DNA from: Virgibacillus ihumii
Lineage (GTDB): Bacteria; Bacillota; Bacilli; Bacillales; Amphibacillaceae
Assembly: GCF_902726655.1 (NCBI RefSeq)
Contig: NZ_CACVAN010000001.1
Span: 2,232,001-2,296,000, forward strand
Length of the DNA stretch: 64,000 nucleotides
Reading direction: 5' to 3'
Shown here: piece after piece, positions 60,339 through 64,000 of the stretch
Numbering within the stretch: the first letter of the stretch is position 1
Layout of the letters: every line of letters starts with the position of its first letter
The notes under the pieces: model-generated
What the model was told of the DNA's origin: nothing
Databases searched by the model: none
Seen by the model: only the letters and a program-made list of their open reading frames with translations
Position numbers and translations under genes: made by a program

Positions 60339-61781
60339 TTGAATCATATTAAAGAAGTAATTTTGCATGTAGGGTTGAGTAAAACGGGTACATCGAGTAT
60401 ACAAAGCACTCTGTATAATGAGGGTAATAATAAGTTACTATTAAAAGAAGGAATTTTATATCCAAGATGTTGGGAGCAATCAAATCATGGTAATATTTTA
60501 TTGAGCCCATTCTCTACAAATCCAGAGACGGTTGGTCCAAATAAATTCCCAAAAATACTTTCCAAAGAGGAAATAGAAGAGAAAGATAAGCTAAACCTTA
60601 ATAAGTTTGAAACAGCACTAAGTAAATGTACTGCCAATAAGTTGATTATATCAGGTGAAGTAATTTCATCAATTTCCAGGGAAAACATCGGAAAACTAAA
60701 AAAATATTTGATGGATATAGGTTTTAACAAAGTAAAATTCAAAATTATGATTTATACTAGAAATCCTGTAACATGGGCGGTCAGTACGATACAGCAACAG
60801 TTCAAGTATGGTGACCAGTATGACACGGTATTAAAGATACGGAAAAACCGTGATTTACCCACTCTATTTCAAGATAAAATTGGTAAATTTATTGATATCT
60901 TTGGCAAGGATTCCGTATATGTTTACCCATTTGAAGAGGCGAGAACACACGAGATGGGAATGGTGGGGCACCTTTTGGAAGAATTAAATATTGATAAAAA
61001 AGTCATCAATAATATAAAACAAATTCGCACAAACGAAAGCATGTCAATGTTTACCGGAGAATTTTTGACATATATCAATTACAGGATCCCATTAATTATA
61101 GACGGTAAACAGAATGGAAACAGGCATATAAGTGATCACCAACCTTTACTTAAAATCGGAGGAAATAAATTCGACATCTCTTTAGAAGAGAAAAAGAAGA
61201 TTGCTAAAGTTACCCAACACGATATAGGATGGCTTAAGGAATCTTATGGAATTGATTATACATATGAGAATTTAAAGGAAACGAAAATATATGAAAATAT
61301 CGATACATCATTTAAGGATATAGAAAAAATCTACCCAAACCTAACCAAGACTATTCGTGATTCTCTTGTAGAATTTATGGAGAACAAGTTGATATCTGAA
61401 ATACCATTCCCCCTTAAGGATCACTGTTTTGAATTAATAATGCAATTTAAAGAACAGGAACAAGATTTAATACGGATTGACCATGTAGAAGATAGATTTC
61501 AAAGTAAATTAAATACTAAAGGTGTTAATAAGGGAGTTATATACAGAGAACTAGCTTTACTTATGGAAGGATACGATCAAATTAAAATTGCAAAATTATT
61601 CATGGGAAAAGCCGGTTTATATTTACCAAATGGACCTTTTATCAAAAAAAAGCACGAAGAATATAAACAAAAACTGCTACAACAACAGACCATAAATGAG
61701 AGCATAAAAACTAGAAATGAGATAGCGGCTGCGGGAAAGAAAAAATCAATTTGGAAGCGAATATTCAAGAAGGAATCATGA
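60339..61781 (+). CDS. Sulfotransferase-like protein 1
   Basis: A 480-aa protein, probably cytoplasmic. The N-terminus EVILHVGLSKTGTSSIQSTL matches the PAPS-binding P-loop-like motif of sulfotransferases (HxGxxKTGTTSIQ), and IYTRNPVTWAVSTIQQQFK fits the second (3'-phosphate) motif with Arg and Ser. The C-terminal 200 residues are helical and of unknown type. The start is TTG at 60339 after AAGGAGGAG; the open frame to 60267 has no site. Such enzymes sulfate glycans or lipids; sulfated surface polymers would be unusual for this group of bacteria. A full paralogue lies in opposite orientation at 61987. Confidence 0.75.
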   Translation: MNHIKEVILHVGLSKTGTSSIQSTLYNEGNNKLLLKEGILYPRCWEQSNHGNILLSPFSTNPETVGPNKFPKILSKEEIEEKDKLNLNKFETALSKCTANKLIISGEVISSISRENIGKLKKYLMDIGFNKVKFKIMIYTRNPVTWAVSTIQQQFKYGDQYDTVLKIRKNRDLPTLFQDKIGKFIDIFGKDSVYVYPFEEARTHEMGMVGHLLEELNIDKKVINNIKQIRTNESMSMFTGEFLTYINYRIPLIIDGKQNGNRHISDHQPLLKIGGNKFDISLEEKKKIAKVTQHDIGWLKESYGIDYTYENLKETKIYENIDTSFKDIEKIYPNLTKTIRDSLVEFMENKLISEIPFPLKDHCFELIMQFKEQEQDLIRIDHVEDRFQSKLNTKGVNKGVIYRELALLMEGYDQIKIAKLFMGKAGLYLPNGPFIKKKHEEYKQKLLQQQTINESIKTRNEIAAAGKKKSIWKRIFKKES

Positions 61782-61958
61782 CCGAATGGGCTAGCATATG
61801 CTAGTCTGTTTGTTTGTCTGAAAGTTTATAATTCAAACCTGATTTGTGGATTGTAATAATCGTTTCTATATAAAAATTATATAACTTTATTATTACATCA
61901 CATGCGAAATTCAATTTCTATGTTTCTTCAACTTCTCAAGAGCAAAATCCAATTAAAT

Positions 61959-61978
61959 AACCCCCTGTAGTGGGGGTT
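61959..61978 (-). terminator. Terminator of sulfotransferase-like gene 2
   Basis: AACCCCC pairs with GGGGGTT around 6 nt, with AT-rich sequence beyond on the minus strand. Confidence 0.7.
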
Positions 61979-61986
61979 GCATTTCA

Positions 61987-63363
61987 TTAGATTTCCAATT
62001 CCGGTCCGTTCTTGCCTAATTTTTCTTTATATTGCTCATGCTTTTTCTTTATAAGTGGTCCAACTGTTGCTTTATATAAACCTGCTTTTTGCATAAATAA
62101 TTCTGCAAGTTCGATTTGATTGTATGCCTCCATGAGCAATGCGAGTTCCCTGTATAGAACACCTCGATCAATATCGTTAATTTTCAATGTACTCAGGAAT
62201 CTATTTTCTATATGGTCACTTTGCTCTAAATCCTTTTCCTGTTCTTTAAATCTACGGATTAATTCGAGACATTGATTCCTGTGTCCGGATGGAATGTCGG
62301 ATATCAGCCTGCTTTCCATAAATTCCACAAGAGCATTACGGATTGTTTTCGTAAGGGTGGGATACATTTTTTCTAATGCATCTAATGATTTATCCACATT
62401 CTTATAGTTCGCCTTTTCCTTTATATTCTCATGCAAATAATCAATACGATATTTCTTCTTTAACCATTTAAGATCATTTTTCATAATAGACGCAATCTCT
62501 TTTTTCTCATTTAGGGAGAGATCAAATTTATCACCTGGTAATGTAAGCAGCGCCTGGTGATCTCTTCTGTGTCTAGTTTTATTCTGTTTCCCCTTTCTGA
62601 ATAATGGTGTTCTGTTATTAATATATTTCAAAAACTCTCCAGTAAACATTGACATGCTGTCGTTTTTACGAATCTGGTTCATATTTCTGGTGGTTTTTTT
62701 GTCAACATCTAATTGCTCAAGAAAGTGTCCAACCATTCCCATATCATGAGTTCTGGATTTCTCAAATGAATAAACATGTACAGCCTTCTTACCGAAGATA
62801 TTAACGAATTTGCCAATTTTATCCTGAAACATTGTTGGCAATGTCCGGTTTTTTAGTTTATCCATAGCCGGTGCATATTGAAAACCATCCTTAAACCTTT
62901 GTTGCAGCGTACTCCCTGTCCATGTCACAGGATTTCTTGTATATATCAGAACTTTAAATTTTGCTTTTTTGAGTCCAATATCCATCAAGTACTTTTTTAA
63001 GTTTTTGATGCTTTCACTGGGGAGAGGAAGAATCCCTTCAGCCGAAATGACCAATTTTTTGGCAGAACAGTTGTTTAAAGTTTCTTCAAACTTCTTCAAG
63101 TTCAATTTATCTTTCTTTTCTATTTCCGCTTTGGAAAGAACTTTTGGAAATTTATTTATGGCATACTTCCCTGGATCGGGAGAAAATGCACTGCATAAGG
63201 CAACCCCGTGATTTGACAGCCAGCAGGTTGGATATAATATTCCTTCGTTTAACAATAATCTGTTATTACTTTCATCATACAGGGTACTCTGTATACTTGA
63301 TGTCCCTGTTTTACTCCAGCCAACATGCAGAATAACTTCTTTAATTTTATTATTGGTTAACAT
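61987..63363 (-). CDS. Sulfotransferase-like protein 2 (paralogue)
   Basis: A 458-aa protein collinear with protein 1: EVILHVGWSKTGTSSIQSTL at the N-terminus, KVLIYTRNPVTWTGSTLQQR, FQDKIGKFVNIFGKKAV and SMSMFTGEFLKYIN. Identity is clearly high along the whole length, so this is a duplication followed by divergence; the two genes converge. The C-terminal helical part ends in KKKHEQYKEKL, as in protein 1. Role as for protein 1. Confidence 0.75.
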   Translation of the reverse strand: MLTNNKIKEVILHVGWSKTGTSSIQSTLYDESNNRLLLNEGILYPTCWLSNHGVALCSAFSPDPGKYAINKFPKVLSKAEIEKKDKLNLKKFEETLNNCSAKKLVISAEGILPLPSESIKNLKKYLMDIGLKKAKFKVLIYTRNPVTWTGSTLQQRFKDGFQYAPAMDKLKNRTLPTMFQDKIGKFVNIFGKKAVHVYSFEKSRTHDMGMVGHFLEQLDVDKKTTRNMNQIRKNDSMSMFTGEFLKYINNRTPLFRKGKQNKTRHRRDHQALLTLPGDKFDLSLNEKKEIASIMKNDLKWLKKKYRIDYLHENIKEKANYKNVDKSLDALEKMYPTLTKTIRNALVEFMESRLISDIPSGHRNQCLELIRRFKEQEKDLEQSDHIENRFLSTLKINDIDRGVLYRELALLMEAYNQIELAELFMQKAGLYKATVGPLIKKKHEQYKEKLGKNGPELEI

Positions 63364-63453
63364 TACATTTCAGCCTTCCTATGGAAATTAAAACTATATT
63401 TTCATATTACCAAAGCCCCTTATTTCTGACAAGAAACAGCAGAAAACAGAGAA

Positions 63454-63487
63454 ACACTCTGATTTCATCAATTGGAAATCAGAGTGT
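63454..63487 (-). terminator. Terminator of the glucosaminidase gene
   Basis: ACACTCTGATTTC pairs with GAAATCAGAGTGT (13 bp) around 8 nt, seven bases after the stop codon. Confidence 0.85.
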
Positions 63488-63493
63488 CCCTGT

Positions 63494-64000
63494 TTATCTG
63501 TACATTGGAATGTCAAACACAAGACTATATGAACTTATTAAATTATAGAGATCATACATTCTTGCTGTTTGTTTATAAGCCCATGCTATATCAGTAGCAT
63601 ACTGATGTGACGCATATCCGTTATTAGCGGCAAAGAGTGGATTCCAGCGCATCTTGTACAATGTGTCCTGTCCATCTTCAACATAGTTATTTGAAACAAA
63701 TGCGGCACCGCCAATGATTGCTTTTTTTGGAGTAGTCCAGCCACTTTCAAATGCATATTCAGCGCCATTTACAAGTGCATCTCCATCAATCGCACCAACC
63801 CCATACATATTGTACACAGTCGCAACTGTCTTGCCGGTCTTAGCAATTTCACCCTCTGAATCTCTGGTGATATTACCATTTTTATCAACTGGCACACCTG
63901 TTGCCAACGTTGAGGTGCCATTACCTGTTTCAAGCAAGGCATGAGAAATCAGATATATTTCATTAAGCCCCTGTTCCCTGCCGGCAGTAATAAAGGCTTG
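63494..64000 (-). CDS. Glucosaminidase-domain cell-wall hydrolase (3' part)
   Basis: The gene enters from the right edge; 168 C-terminal residues are visible. EQGLNEIYLISHALLETGNG holds the catalytic Glu of GH73-type N-acetylglucosaminidases, followed by VYNMYGVGAIDGDALVNGAE, GWTTPKKAIIGGAAFVSNNY and MRWNPLFAA, as in LytD/LytG-type and N-acetylmuramoyl-associated endo-beta-N-acetylglucosaminidases. It cuts glycan strands during wall turnover. The visible part ends the protein; targeting domains would be upstream. Confidence 0.9.
   Translation of the reverse strand, partial: QAFITAGREQGLNEIYLISHALLETGNGTSTLATGVPVDKNGNITRDSEGEIAKTGKTVATVYNMYGVGAIDGDALVNGAEYAFESGWTTPKKAIIGGAAFVSNNYVEDGQDTLYKMRWNPLFAANNGYASHQYATDIAWAYKQTARMYDLYNLISSYSLVFDIPMYR

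Overview
The window is from a low-GC Gram-positive bacterium, almost certainly a member of the Bacillaceae. The evidence is the gene set: a lutABC/lutR/lactate-permease cluster, TasA/SipW matrix-fibre genes, TagA, TagO and LCP wall-polymer genes, Hol-Tox type I toxins, a YrrS-like DUF1510 protein, DUF1659/DUF2922 proteins, and AGGAGG-type ribosome sites with frequent TTG starts. A moderately halotolerant genus near Virgibacillus or Lentibacillus would fit, but the sequence alone does not fix the genus. No rRNA or tRNA gene and no CRISPR array was seen.

Layout. 1-1114: 5' end of an M14 carboxypeptidase-like gene and a NUDIX hydrolase. 2073-8556: a galactitol-type PTS operon (PRD regulator, IIA, IIB, IIC, two zinc dehydrogenases) with an unlisted 53-aa membrane protein and a candidate cre site. 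9110-13178: a DUF6270 protein and a YtrA-type GntR/ABC exporter operon. 13459-23076: mixed metabolism and envelope genes, two Hol-Tox type I toxin loci, a HEPN/MNT toxin-antitoxin pair and an OCD/MFS operon. 23511-24910: a complete IS256-family element with a 9-bp target duplication. 24960-30716: lactate utilisation with matches to the LutR operator and a cre site. 31019-32447: a SigO/RsoA-like split sigma factor, YvrJ and an SPP1-type holin behind a LexA-like box. 32660-38977: PhoD, a TasA/SipW operon, PhoX with a five-repeat Pho-type box, and TatA. 39079-45249: DUF2922/DUF1659 and a five-gene glycerate kinase/transporter/two-component/PepSY operon. 45615-64000: a cell-envelope region with TagA, LCP, three secreted coiled-coil proteins with their own signal peptidase, TagO, a GT4 enzyme, a ligase/polymerase, MurJ, GDPD, a repeat-containing C39 protein, GalE, two sulfotransferase-like paralogues and a glucosaminidase.

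The most unusual feature is a family of intergenic arrays with a period of 20-21 bp (two DNA helical turns). At least ten occur here. Each has its own core word (TTCGCACGTT, ATCGGCGG, CGCTGATA/CGCTGTA, GGTTGATGTT, GATCGAGT, CGATCGAC, TCTCCC and others) but the same spacing, and nearly all lie just downstream of a gene. They create spurious open frames because 21 is a multiple of three. They are not CRISPRs, and I know of no named family for them. One is interrupted by the IS, and two related ones share a leader hairpin that differs only by changes giving G-U pairs.

Functionally, the window combines regulated use of carbon sources (galactitol-type polyol, lactate, glycerate), phosphate scavenging (PhoD, PhoX, Pho box, TatA) and a large investment in surface structures, including two separate gene clusters that pair secreted structural-looking proteins with a dedicated signal peptidase.
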